Assembly (NCBI RefSeq): GCF_004302915.1
Contig: NZ_QQBI01000011.1
Coordinates: 19,677-83,676 of the forward strand
Direction: 5' to 3'
From: Komagataeibacter xylinus
GTDB lineage: Bacteria > Pseudomonadota > Alphaproteobacteria > Acetobacterales > Acetobacteraceae
Length of the DNA: 64,000 bases
Position 1 is the stretch's first letter. Each line of letters opens with the position of its first letter. This document shows positions 24,949 to 32,760 of the stretch, in pieces. The notes below the pieces were generated by a model, which had not been told where the DNA came from, did not search any database, and saw only the letters and a list, made by a program, of their open reading frames with translations. The position numbers were made by a program, and so were the translations under genes.

Positions 24949-26171
24949 TGCCTGATTTCAGCGCCCATGTCGTTCTTGGCGACAGCCTGACTCCCGTGGG
25001 TCAACTGCGTTTCACGCAGGCAGGTCCGCGGCAGTTTTCGACCTTCACCTATGATCCGGCCTGGGTCGAGAATTCTCGGGCCTTTGCCATCCAGCCAACC
25101 TTTCCCCTTGGCTCTGGGCCGTTTCATGCGGCTGGCCAGCCAGGGAACGTGCGCGATGCCCTCGCGGGTGTCTTTGCTGATGCCGCGCCCGACAGTTGGG
25201 GGCGCAGGCTTCTCGAGCGTGCCTACGGCAATGGGCTTTCCGAGTTTGAATATCTCACACTGTCGGATGACGTATGTCGGCAGGGTGCGCTTCGTTTCGC
25301 CGATGATAACGGAGAAATCATTCGTCGCGGCGCCGATGACACCATACCGCGTCTGGTCGATCTTGCCGCTATTACGGCTATTGCGCGGGCATATGAACAG
25401 GGCAAGGACGTATCCGCAAGGGATATGCAGGCGCTTGCTGGTGCGGGTGGGGCGCGACCGAAGGCCAATGTTCGGGACGGCGATGTGCTCTGGCTTGCAA
25501 AATTTACCTCGGTTCACGACCAGTGGCCAATAGAACGTATTGAAGTTGCCACGCTTCGTCTGGCAAGGGCATGCGGAATCCGGACGCCAGAGGTCAGGCT
25601 GGAACTGGCTGAAACGCCGTTTCCTGTGGCTCTGATCCAGCGGTTTGATCGGCGTGGGCCTGGCCGGATTCCTTATATTTCGGCGAGGACTGCTCTGGGG
25701 AAAACCGGAACGGAACTTGGTTCCTATACGGAGATTGTCGATTTTATCCGGACCTATGCCGCCGATCCCCAGGCAGAGTTCCGCGAACTCTTCCTGCGTC
25801 TGGTTTATACCATTCTCGTGTCAAATAAGGACGATCATCTGAAAAATCATGGATTTCTCTATGTGGGCGCTGGACACTGGCGGTTATCCCCCGTTTTCGA
25901 TGTGAATCCAGCACCCGACCGTAACCCGCATCTGGAAACGGCGATACTGGAGGGCGGTCCGCATGATCGGTCCATCCGTCTGGCACTGGAGGCGTGTGAA
26001 TTCTTCGAAATTACCCCTGCTGAGGCCCGGCAGATGATCCGCGTGACAGCGCGGCGAATTTCGGATGAGTGGAGGCCTGTTCTGCGAGAGGTTGGTGTTT
26101 CCGGGGCGATGGCGCGTCATTATGAAGCCGCCTTCATAAACGATCAGATCGGGATCGCGCTAACGATCTGA
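24948..26171 (+). CDS. hipA: HipA-type serine/threonine kinase toxin
   Basis: A 407-aa kinase. Family motifs: GGARPKANV near residues 166-174 (phosphate loop region), the catalytic NKDDHLKNHGF near 291-301, and SPVFDVNP near 313-320 (metal-binding Asp). HipA proteins phosphorylate a cytoplasmic target such as glutamyl-tRNA synthetase and drive growth arrest or persistence. Length is close to E. coli HipA (440 aa). All motif residues are intact, and the pair with hipB is translationally coupled. Confidence 0.88.
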   Translation: MPDFSAHVVLGDSLTPVGQLRFTQAGPRQFSTFTYDPAWVENSRAFAIQPTFPLGSGPFHAAGQPGNVRDALAGVFADAAPDSWGRRLLERAYGNGLSEFEYLTLSDDVCRQGALRFADDNGEIIRRGADDTIPRLVDLAAITAIARAYEQGKDVSARDMQALAGAGGARPKANVRDGDVLWLAKFTSVHDQWPIERIEVATLRLARACGIRTPEVRLELAETPFPVALIQRFDRRGPGRIPYISARTALGKTGTELGSYTEIVDFIRTYAADPQAEFRELFLRLVYTILVSNKDDHLKNHGFLYVGAGHWRLSPVFDVNPAPDRNPHLETAILEGGPHDRSIRLALEACEFFEITPAEARQMIRVTARRISDEWRPVLREVGVSGAMARHYEAAFINDQIGIALTI

Positions 26172-26339
26172 TAGTCACATATGACTGATAATATCGTATA
26201 ATATACCAGATACGACACATAAATTTGTCGAATCTATCCCTGCCAGACGTCGCCGCGCTATTGATCGAACAGCATGGTCAACATCATTGTGTCCGCAATG
26301 ATCGGGATGTGAGGCCGTCAGGAAAATATCGGTCACCTT

Positions 26340-29300
26340 CTACCCAATGGTAAATTCGAGTTCCGATTGTTCATCAATGGCGCGCAGGGTTTCATACAAT
26401 CCTGCGGCCACGCCTCTACCTTCCACGATCTCATCCGCCAGTTCATCCAGAACGCCGGCAAACGCTTCATCGGTCGCGAGACCGAAAACATTCATGCGCT
26501 CGCTTTTTCTGCGTTCGATCTCGCTGTTTGCTGTTCCCGAGGGAAATACGGTGGCGAGCATCCGCAGGGCTCGAGCAAAGTGGATCCGTTTGTAAAGGCG
26601 CGAACGGAGCGCCGTGTCGCCAGGCGTCGTCGAGAAAGACCAGAGTTCGATTGGCCCCAGGACGTTCACCAGAAGCTGTTCATACTTTGCTTCTCCGGCC
26701 GACATGTCCACGAAGAATGGCGCACCATTCTTTCCCGGTCCCGGCAGTGCGTTGCGGATCACATAGGCGCTGGCATCGGACAGCTTAAAGCGTCGGATAA
26801 GGCTGTCTGCCGTCTCCTGATCACCGCATTTGAGGACCCATCGGGCGGTTGATATCTTGTAAAGGTCCTCGCTGAAATCGGTATGGTTCTGTGAAATGAA
26901 GGCGAGTTGGACGTTGTGCTTGCGCCCCTCGCGGCCGTCGCGGACAGCCTGCTTGTCTACCTGGGGCGCTGGTTCGGTACGGTGCCACTCATCGAAGTCG
27001 ACACGCTTCGTCGTTTCATACATCTCAGTGAAGCGGGCGAGATGATAGTCCCGCATGGACGGGGGCATATGCGGGTCGTCGGCATAATCGGGATGGAGAA
27101 AGAAATTCCGGGCCAGGATATGGCGGCCAAGCATATACATGAGCGCTGTCTGGCGGTTGGCCGCGGGAGAGCCGGATGGTGCCACCTCGGCAAGATCGAG
27201 AACGATCACGCGCGCGTCCCCCATATCCAGCCTTGTCGGGGACGCCAGCATGGGAAAATTCTTGATCACGTTCATGATGTAGCGATCAAACGTGTCGATC
27301 AGGCTTTCTCCAGTTTCCAGGGTGATCTTGGAATAGCGTTTTTCGATTTCCGGGCTGCGGGCCGCAATCAGCAGATCCTGCAGGACCGGTACTGCATGGC
27401 GCTGGGCAAAACCTGCAAGGCGGTATTCCCTGAGATTGACAAGGGCATCGACGACATCCCGCCACCATGTCGGATCGTCCTCTCCCGCATGGTGGGGCAG
27501 GCTGATGCCCAGCGATGTTATTGCGGCATCGACGTCGGGCTCGATCCCCGGAGTGTAGATTTTGGGCGTGCCCCCCTGCACCCCGGTACAGAGGCGGTAG
27601 GCTTCATCAATCACGTCCTCTACCAGATGGTCCATGCCCTCCCACGGCCTGCCATCCAGCGGCGTAGCAAGGAGCGAGATGAAATTCTGCAGGAAAACGC
27701 GCTCGAGTGGCAGAGGATATTCCAGTCCGACCTGGGTATCGAAGACATTGACCTCGAAGCCCGGGATTGCCTGCATCTTGACGTAAACCGCCTCGTGCTG
27801 GCGTTCGGGGCCAAGCGCGTTGCGCAGCATCTCGATCAGTCCGCGCGAGGACGGCCCGATATCGAGCTTGCCGATATAGGGGAGCTTCGTGCCGTGGCTG
27901 CTGATCGCGGCGCTGCTGAGGATCAAGCCCAGCAGAATGGTATTGGCCAGAACGGATTTTCCGCCGCCAGGCGGGGCTACGATAATGTCTACGACGGATG
28001 GGCGTAGCCCGCCCCCGGTCGGATCATAGGGCCAGATTGAACCATCGGGCTTGCGGAAGAGAATGGATCCCCTCTGCCACGGTGACGCACTGCGTGCCCA
28101 CGGCATCATGGAGAACGCGTCACCGACAAGAGCGAGCGATGAGGTCGCAGTCGAACCGAGCGCCAGGGCAGGGACAGAACCCATGGCCGCCTCCAGCGGA
28201 TCGCCAGAGATCCGCGTTGTCTTGCTGTTGCCCCACGCATCAATCGCCTGGGAGAGGTCCGACGCCTGCCGTCGCAGCTTCGCCTCTGCTCCAACCGGAG
28301 CCCAGGTTGTGGCGGTCATGCGCATCCGCACGGAATTATGGTTGTTTTTCTGGCGCTCCAGCTTGAGTGCGGCAAACGCCCGTCGAATGTCGCTATTTCC
28401 GGGGAACATCGCCAGAAACCCGGCTCCGGCTTCCTTGAAGCCGAAGGCGGCGCGGCCACCGCCCTCCAGGATCATGGCGCTGCGCCATGGCAGTCTCTTG
28501 CGGCCAAGCACGCTGGAGAGTTCGGAGAACGGGCGCGGATCCTCTGGGCCAATCGTCATGTCGACCGGGGCGTATGTATAATCCCCCACGGTCACGAGCT
28601 GTCCGCCTTTCGTTTCGGCGTCGGCATTGAAGATCTGGTCCCGGATCGCCGGCCAGAGCAGGCCCTGCGGATGTGGCTGCGGGTCATCCAGATCGTCGGG
28701 AAGCCGTGGCATGACCCGGTCACCCAGCAGGGTCGGTTTCCAGACGGAGCCCGCCGTTTCACGGTAGGTTGCCTCGCGCGCGACCTGCAATGCCTGATGT
28801 GGACCGAGAAATTCGCAGGAAATATCGACCCCCTGCAAGGCCGCCTGAACGCGCGAAATGAACGATTCATGGCGGGCCGCCATGATATCGGAGCGCAGGG
28901 CAAAACGTTGGGTATTGCCCACGCGGGGAAACTGGGAGGCAAGGGTCCTGCGCTCCTCTGCCACCTGTTTGCGGTCCTCACGTGTCAGCACGCTGGGCCG
29001 GGTCCACAGGACGTAACAGGTGGCCTCCCAGCGCATGACGTTTGGCCAGCGCCGGCGCCTCTCTTCAATGACGTCCGAAAGGTCCGCTCCGATCTGTCGG
29101 GCTATGGACCGGCAGCCATTGAGGCTCAGGCGGTCAATCTCGATACCCGAGCGCTCGGGATCGGAAATATACCATCCCACAATGGCATGGCCACGTTCTT
29201 CAAGGAGACCCTGCAATTCTATACGCTGCTGCTCGGCGAGCGCTTCCACTTCCTGCCGCGTGCACATGCGACGCAGGCCATTGATGCGCAGTACGGAGAC

Positions 29301-29423
29301 ATATTCACCGCGTTTGGTGATGAGATGGTCCCCGTGCGTACTTTCCACATCGCAGAATGAGGCAAGGGGCTGGCGTAGCCCGAGGCTGATGCCGGCCAGC
29401 AGACTGGAAAGAATGCCGCCCAT
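26340..29423 (-). CDS. dotO: DotO/IcmB/TraU secretion ATPase
   Basis: A 1027-aa VirB4-type ATPase. Walker A APPGGGKSVL lies near residues 480-489, with the Walker B-like RVIVLDLAEVA near 735-745, and the conserved LAFISQNHTDFSEDL near 850. Length matches IcmB/DotO (about 1009 aa) and TraU. DotO forms the cytoplasmic energy centre at the base of the Dot/Icm channel, where DotB docks. It is the last gene of the dotI-dotO operon, 13 nt after dotN. The downstream gap 26172-26339 is non-coding. Confidence 0.92.
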   Translation of the reverse strand: MGGILSSLLAGISLGLRQPLASFCDVESTHGDHLITKRGEYVSVLRINGLRRMCTRQEVEALAEQQRIELQGLLEERGHAIVGWYISDPERSGIEIDRLSLNGCRSIARQIGADLSDVIEERRRRWPNVMRWEATCYVLWTRPSVLTREDRKQVAEERRTLASQFPRVGNTQRFALRSDIMAARHESFISRVQAALQGVDISCEFLGPHQALQVAREATYRETAGSVWKPTLLGDRVMPRLPDDLDDPQPHPQGLLWPAIRDQIFNADAETKGGQLVTVGDYTYAPVDMTIGPEDPRPFSELSSVLGRKRLPWRSAMILEGGGRAAFGFKEAGAGFLAMFPGNSDIRRAFAALKLERQKNNHNSVRMRMTATTWAPVGAEAKLRRQASDLSQAIDAWGNSKTTRISGDPLEAAMGSVPALALGSTATSSLALVGDAFSMMPWARSASPWQRGSILFRKPDGSIWPYDPTGGGLRPSVVDIIVAPPGGGKSVLANTILLGLILSSAAISSHGTKLPYIGKLDIGPSSRGLIEMLRNALGPERQHEAVYVKMQAIPGFEVNVFDTQVGLEYPLPLERVFLQNFISLLATPLDGRPWEGMDHLVEDVIDEAYRLCTGVQGGTPKIYTPGIEPDVDAAITSLGISLPHHAGEDDPTWWRDVVDALVNLREYRLAGFAQRHAVPVLQDLLIAARSPEIEKRYSKITLETGESLIDTFDRYIMNVIKNFPMLASPTRLDMGDARVIVLDLAEVAPSGSPAANRQTALMYMLGRHILARNFFLHPDYADDPHMPPSMRDYHLARFTEMYETTKRVDFDEWHRTEPAPQVDKQAVRDGREGRKHNVQLAFISQNHTDFSEDLYKISTARWVLKCGDQETADSLIRRFKLSDASAYVIRNALPGPGKNGAPFFVDMSAGEAKYEQLLVNVLGPIELWSFSTTPGDTALRSRLYKRIHFARALRMLATVFPSGTANSEIERRKSERMNVFGLATDEAFAGVLDELADEIVEGRGVAAGLYETLRAIDEQSELEFTIG

Positions 29424-29436
29424 TGATATGATCCTG

Positions 29437-30099
29437 TCATGTCATGACCGGTTGGGGATCGGCATCAAGCCATTCCCTGACAAGCGCCGGGTAGATGTCG
29501 GTGGGTCCGTTATGGAGACGGCCCAGGGGGAGGAGCCGGATGCCGTCCATCAGGGCGGTCGCGCTTTCATTGATCTGCGGGTCTGCCCGGTTCGCCATCA
29601 GCAGTGCAGTCGCCAGCAGCCGGGGTGACGTCGTCTCCAGCCGCCGCCGGGCTTCGGCAGTTCGCGCGTGCAGAGCGCGGAGCACAGCGAGAGCGCTTTT
29701 GCATTGCGCAGGCATCATCGCGGTATCCGCCCCTGACGCGATCGCGTCCATTGCACGATGCCAGACGATATCTTGTCCGTTTGGCCCATTGCCGAGCGTC
29801 TGCATGAGGGTCTGATGCGCGCAGCGGGTCAGGGTCATGATGCGGGTCTGCGGCAGTTTCGGCCACCATATCAGGACGGCTTCGCGTTCAATGGCCGGAC
29901 GGGTCGGATCCTGCAGGATGTTGCATAAGGCGCAGACAGGCCCGGGTCCGTCACCATGCCATGGAAACCTGCGACCAGGCGTTATCAGGCCGCAGCAGGC
30001 ACATGTGAAAAGGCCCGGCTCACCCATCTCCCTGGCGCCTGGCGCTGACGGATCCCATGGGCGCGGCAGCAGCCGGAAAGACTGTGTGAGACGGGCCAT
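29437..30099 (-). CDS. dotN: DotN/IcmJ/TraT zinc-binding coupling-complex protein
   Basis: A 220-aa protein starting MARLTQSFRLLPRPWDPSAP. Cysteines C33/C36 (FTCACCG) and C56/C59 (VCALCN) form the HNH-like zinc site known from IcmJ/DotN, which binds the DotL C-terminal tail. Length fits (about 208 aa). A longer in-frame extension into the icmD gene is not used because it would overlap coding sequence by 260 nt. Located between icmD and dotO, as traT is before traU in IncI plasmids. Confidence 0.8.
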   Translation of the reverse strand: MARLTQSFRLLPRPWDPSAPGAREMGEPGLFTCACCGLITPGRRFPWHGDGPGPVCALCNILQDPTRPAIEREAVLIWWPKLPQTRIMTLTRCAHQTLMQTLGNGPNGQDIVWHRAMDAIASGADTAMMPAQCKSALAVLRALHARTAEARRRLETTSPRLLATALLMANRADPQINESATALMDGIRLLPLGRLHNGPTDIYPALVREWLDADPQPVMT

Positions 30100-30112
30100 T
30101 GCGATCGGGTTC

Positions 30113-30583
30113 CTAGCCGCCGCTCGTGAACTGATAGGCCTGAGCCTGCGTACCAACGGTTGCCGAGCCGCCGGACGCGGTGTTGGCAGCCTTGTTGATC
30201 CACTGCGGACCCGTTGCGAAAAGACCGCACAGCACGATGCCGGCGATTGCCATACCGACCTTTCCGGGCGAACGGTTCTGTTCGTTGCGGCTCTGCCAGG
30301 CCGCCCATACGCCGCCGATGAAGCAGATGAAGGCAGCGACATACATGCATGCTGCAGCGACAAAGCCGCCCGCTGTCAGCCCCTCCTGGGCGGTGGCCTG
30401 CATCTGGGCCCCGATACCGTTTGCGCTGCCGGTTGCGGATTGGGCCAGCGCATGGCTGGCAATGAGGATCGGGACGGCCAATGTGCCAAGTGCCGTGACG
30501 GCACGCTGGCTGTATCCGACCCGTTTGGTCAAGAGACGCGTCGATCGCCCCGTGTCGGGGATGCTTGTGCGAGAGAGGTTCAT
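30113..30583 (-). CDS. icmD: IcmD/DotP/TraR small inner-membrane protein
   Basis: A 156-aa protein starting MNLSRTSIPDTGRSTRLLTK. ATG at 30581-30583 has GGAG 9 nt upstream. A signal-like helix (ALGTLAVPILIASHALA) is followed by two membrane helices (GGFVAAACMYVAAFICFIGG and GMAIAGIVLCGLFATG) separated by a short charged loop (QSRNEQNRSPG), the IcmD/TraR arrangement. Gene order (dotN upstream of dotO, icmD before dotN) supports the call. Sequence family resemblance is moderate because these proteins are short and hydrophobic. Confidence 0.7.
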   Translation of the reverse strand: MNLSRTSIPDTGRSTRLLTKRVGYSQRAVTALGTLAVPILIASHALAQSATGSANGIGAQMQATAQEGLTAGGFVAAACMYVAAFICFIGGVWAAWQSRNEQNRSPGKVGMAIAGIVLCGLFATGPQWINKAANTASGGSATVGTQAQAYQFTSGG

Positions 30584-30770
30584 GGTCAAGGGCTCCGTTA
30601 AAGAGGGAGGCATGTCCCTCGGGGGAGTCTTCGGCCAGTAACATGCGACTGCGAATGTTTTTTCCGAAAAAATCTGTCTTATCGAATGGTATACTATGAC
30701 TTCGGTATAAAAATGGCTATCCGGCGTTTGGGGTTGATGGGCTGAATCCCCGGTTCGTTGGGAAGGCAGC

Positions 30771-31049
30771 TCAGGCCACCGCCTGAGCTACCATATCGGG
30801 GTGCCGTCCGATGACCCGAACGTAGGCTACAGCGAAGTCGGGGGCCATCGCCCGTGCCTGCTCCCAGTCCCGTAACGTGCCGACAGGAACGCGGAAACGG
30901 CTGGCAAACTCGACCTGAGACAGACCGAGATCGTTACGGGTTTTACGGATCAACCGCGCCCTTTGCCCACGCTCCATGCCTTCGATGGATACCGCGCGGT
31001 CTTTGGAATCCGCCGGATCAGCAGGCTGAATGATATGCTCTCTCTCCAC
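30771..31049 (-). CDS. XRE-type antitoxin of the BrnT toxin
   Basis: A 92-aa protein. The helix-turn-helix lies near residues 33-75: RKTRNDLGLSQVEFASRFRV, then PVGTLRDWEQARAMAPDFA, with the recognition helix VGTLRDWEQ. GTG start at 31049 has GGAG 8 nt upstream and lies inside the end of brnT (32-nt overlap); an ATG at 30977 is a shorter alternative. It plays the role of BrnA: neutralising the toxin and binding the operator. The toxin-first order is typical of BrnT modules. Confidence 0.75.
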   Translation of the reverse strand: MEREHIIQPADPADSKDRAVSIEGMERGQRARLIRKTRNDLGLSQVEFASRFRVPVGTLRDWEQARAMAPDFAVAYVRVIGRHPDMVAQAVA

Positions 31050-31290
31050 CTTTGTTGCTCCTTCTCACGGAAGTGAAGCGGGGCAGATCGTCCCGCCAGA
31101 CAAACACACCGGTGAACAGCTTCTCGCCCACGACGCCAACCACTTTGTAGCGATCCTCCTCATCCTCAATGCGGATGGTGGGCAAGATCAGGTGATTATC
31201 GTCCTCGAAAATACGGTCGCCAAAGGTCAGAGACAGCGTGTGCTTTTTTTGGTTGGCGAGGTCTTTTGCGGGGTCAAACCTGTTACCCAT
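31018..31290 (-). CDS. brnT: BrnT-type ribonuclease toxin
   Basis: A 90-aa protein with the BrnT N-terminal signature FDPAKDLANQKKHTLSLTFG (aligned to FEWDPAKAxxNxxKHGVSF), then DRIFEDDNHLILP and a C-terminal ...RFTSVRRSNKGGERAYHS segment typical of the RelE-like fold. BrnT cleaves mRNA. The start codon lies only 6 nt from a likely -10 element and 11 nt from a large inverted repeat. No ribosome-binding site is seen upstream, consistent with a leaderless transcript. Confidence 0.85.
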   Translation of the reverse strand: MGNRFDPAKDLANQKKHTLSLTFGDRIFEDDNHLILPTIRIEDEEDRYKVVGVVGEKLFTGVFVWRDDLPRFTSVRRSNKGGERAYHSAC

Positions 31291-31296
31291 GAGACG

Positions 31297-31349
31297 ATAA
31301 TACGGGATACCCGTAGTTATTGTAAAGTGAAAACTACGGGTATCCCGTA
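31297..31349 (-). promoter_or_regulatory. BrnT promoter with an operator of 18-bp perfect arms
   Basis: Perfect inverted repeat: left arm 31301-31318, right arm 31332-31349, each 18 bases (TACGGGATACCCGTAGTT and its complement), 13-base spacer. On the minus strand a TTTACA (31321-31326) and TATTAT (31297-31302) lie 18 bases apart, a good sigma70-type promoter within the repeat. The toxin start at 31290 is about where transcription should begin. The repeat is the obvious site for repression by the toxin-antitoxin complex. Confidence 0.7.
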
Positions 31350-31523
31350 ACTTTTAGCCATTTCGACAGGTCGCCATCAACCTCGTATGCCCGATAGCAT
31401 AAAAATCCGGCGCATATATCTTTATCCAGAATCGCCCGAATCTTTAGTAATAACGAAATATTTCTTGTTTAATTTCTGGAAAATATGAACAGTAAGCGAA
31501 AGTGATCGAGCGTAGTTTAGGTA

Positions 31524-31640
31524 CTACCGCGAATACACCCCTCTTTTTGCACGGACCTCAACTTTGATGGGTCTGTTACCCTCATCATAAACAAGTTTCA
31601 CACGGTCAAGCGTTGGTTGGAATGGACGATAAACTTTCAA
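31524..31640 (-). CDS. Micro-protein 4 of the overlapping set (38 aa, basic)
   Basis: TTG start at 31638-31640 overlaps the stop of the preceding 31-aa gene by 4 nt (TTGA), with AAGGA immediately upstream. The product reads (M)KVYRPFQPTLDRVKLVYDE, then GNRPIKVEVRAKRGVYSR. Alternating basic and hydrophobic residues suggest a small beta-rich domain. The overlap, the ribosome-binding site and the sensible composition make it a likely gene, although very short. Function unknown. The 170 bases downstream of it show no supported gene. Confidence 0.5.
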   Translation of the reverse strand: MKVYRPFQPTLDRVKLVYDEGNRPIKVEVRAKRGVYSR

Positions 31641-31732
31641 TTGTCCTTGATAGGCATTTTAGAAATACCATAACCAAGAACGCCAATGATGATTGGCATG
31701 CCAATAAAGGCGAAGAACTGCATAAAGGTCAT
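31637..31732 (-). CDS. Micro-protein 3 of the overlapping set (31-aa membrane peptide)
   Basis: ATG at 31730-31732 overlaps the stop of the preceding gene by 4 nt (ATGA). The product is MTFMQFFAFIGMPIIIGVLG followed by YGISKMPIKDN: one transmembrane helix with a short charged tail, like other single-pass bacterial micro-proteins. Strong start-stop overlap on both sides indicates translational coupling in a chain. Function unknown. A subunit of a small membrane complex together with the preceding protein is inference. Confidence 0.55.
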   Translation of the reverse strand: MTFMQFFAFIGMPIIIGVLGYGISKMPIKDN

Positions 31733-31989
31733 TCTCGAAGCCCCCCTAAAACGGTCTGTGCCCGCTGATGGCGAAAATACGCCATTCCCAGCCAGAAAGC
31801 GACTCCCAAGATAACGATATGAGCAGGAACGCGGTTGGCTGTCAGATTAAAAAATGACGCAGCCAAAGGAGATAGAACACCTAGCGAAAGACAAGATCCT
31901 GCAGCGGTATTCAGCAGGTTTGCCCGCAGCTTGGTCCGTTCGTTATGAACAGGATTACCCATCCCAGCCATCGCGTTCGGCGGCTTCAA
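31729..31989 (-). CDS. Micro-protein 2 of the overlapping set (two-helix membrane protein)
   Basis: Up to 86 aa from a TTG at 31989. The ATG at 31960-31962 (77 aa, MGNPVHNERTKL...) is more likely because it overlaps the stop of the preceding 53-aa gene. The N-terminus NERTKLRANLLN is followed by two membrane segments (SCLSLGVLSPLAASFFNL and PAHIVILGVAFWLGMAYF) and a basic end. Similar short proteins in alphaproteobacteria are often annotated, without proof, as amino acid transporters. Function unknown. Coupled to its neighbours on both sides. Confidence 0.65.
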   Translation of the reverse strand: MKPPNAMAGMGNPVHNERTKLRANLLNTAAGSCLSLGVLSPLAASFFNLTANRVPAHIVILGVAFWLGMAYFRHQRAQTVLGGLRE

Positions 31990-32116
31990 GTTCTCTTGCG
32001 ATCAGGCAGCGGATTGCTCCAGCACGGTTAAAGCCTTGGCGCACGGCCACATGTGACCATCTCTCCAGATGGGGCGCGCCCTGCTTTTTCGGGTTATTAT
32101 TTCCCAATTTTATCAT
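31955..32116 (-). CDS. Micro-protein 1 of the overlapping set (53 aa, RHH-like)
   Basis: ATG at 32114-32116 to TAA. The product is MIKLGNNNPKKQGAPHLERW, then SHVAVRQGFNRAGAIRCLIA and RELEAAERDGWDG. The strand-helix-helix pattern with FNRAGAIRCLIARELEAA resembles a ribbon-helix-helix or similar small DNA-binding fold. It heads the set of four tiny genes, and its stop overlaps the start of the next by 8 nt. The ribosome-binding site is weak. A regulator of the small set is plausible but unproven. Confidence 0.55.
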   Translation of the reverse strand: MIKLGNNNPKKQGAPHLERWSHVAVRQGFNRAGAIRCLIARELEAAERDGWDG

Positions 32117-32197
32117 GTTTATCGGTTATCAAAAAAATGCGCAGGAAGAAAGTCTCGAACCTTGGCCAATCTCAGCGCTACGGGTTGGGTCATGATT

Positions 32198-32743
32198 TTA
32201 GCCGGACATTGTCCAGTGGCTCAGGATCCAGGTTGCTTCCTTGACGGGATTGAGGAGGATCACGCCGAAAACGAACTGGATGAGGCAACTGAGTTTTGAG
32301 CGGTTTGTTTTTCCGGTCGCCGACGCGTTCCACGCAACGACTGCCATGAACGCCGCCCAGGCGCCGAACATTTCGAAGAACAGGGCGAAATCACTGACGA
32401 TTGACAGGATGGCATCCTCTGGGCCAGTCTCGGAAATGACGCTTCCCGTCGTCGCTTCCGTGTAGCCGGTGACAGAAGCTCCCAGCGCAACCTGCGTATC
32501 GAGACCGGCAGAGGTGGTGGACTTGGTGAGTATCCTGTCAAAGGAGGCAAAGACGCCGGACAGGACAATCCCGATCCAGGGCACCCAGGGACGGCCGACG
32601 AACGGGTTCTGGGGCTGGCGCTGCTGCCATAATCCCCATGCCCCGGTCAGGAAGGCAATCCACGCTGCAATATAGCAGGCCATTGGCAGCAGCCAGGCCA
32701 TGGCGAGAGCGAGATCGTTGACGAGGTTGACCAGACCTTGCAC
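32198..32743 (-). CDS. icmC: IcmC/DotE/TraQ inner-membrane protein
   Basis: A 181-aa protein starting at GTG 32741-32743 with AAGGA about 8 nt upstream. Four hydrophobic segments: ALAMAWLLPMACYIAAWIAF, WVPWIGIVLSGVFASF, FALFFEMFGAWAAFMAVVAW and LIQFVFGVILLNPV, as in IcmC/DotE. The conserved short loop between segments 1 and 2 (LWQQRQPQNPFVGRP) resembles the icmD product, consistent with their known relatedness. It lies directly downstream of dotF, where traQ is in IncI plasmids. Confidence 0.75.
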   Translation of the reverse strand: MQGLVNLVNDLALAMAWLLPMACYIAAWIAFLTGAWGLWQQRQPQNPFVGRPWVPWIGIVLSGVFASFDRILTKSTTSAGLDTQVALGASVTGYTEATTGSVISETGPEDAILSIVSDFALFFEMFGAWAAFMAVVAWNASATGKTNRSKLSCLIQFVFGVILLNPVKEATWILSHWTMSG

Positions 32744-32760
32744 GTCGATGTGTCCTTGCC

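Noticed and set aside
26907..28007. A 366-codon open frame on the plus strand, with another at 28338-29360
   Set aside because: Both are antisense to dotO (Walker A and family motifs on the minus strand). No ribosome-binding site or sensible composition.
31353..31455. Coding-like tail on the minus strand (DKDICAGFLCYRAYEVDGD...)
   Set aside because: It looks coding but no ATG, GTG or TTG exists before an in-frame stop. It may be a remnant and is not listed as a gene.
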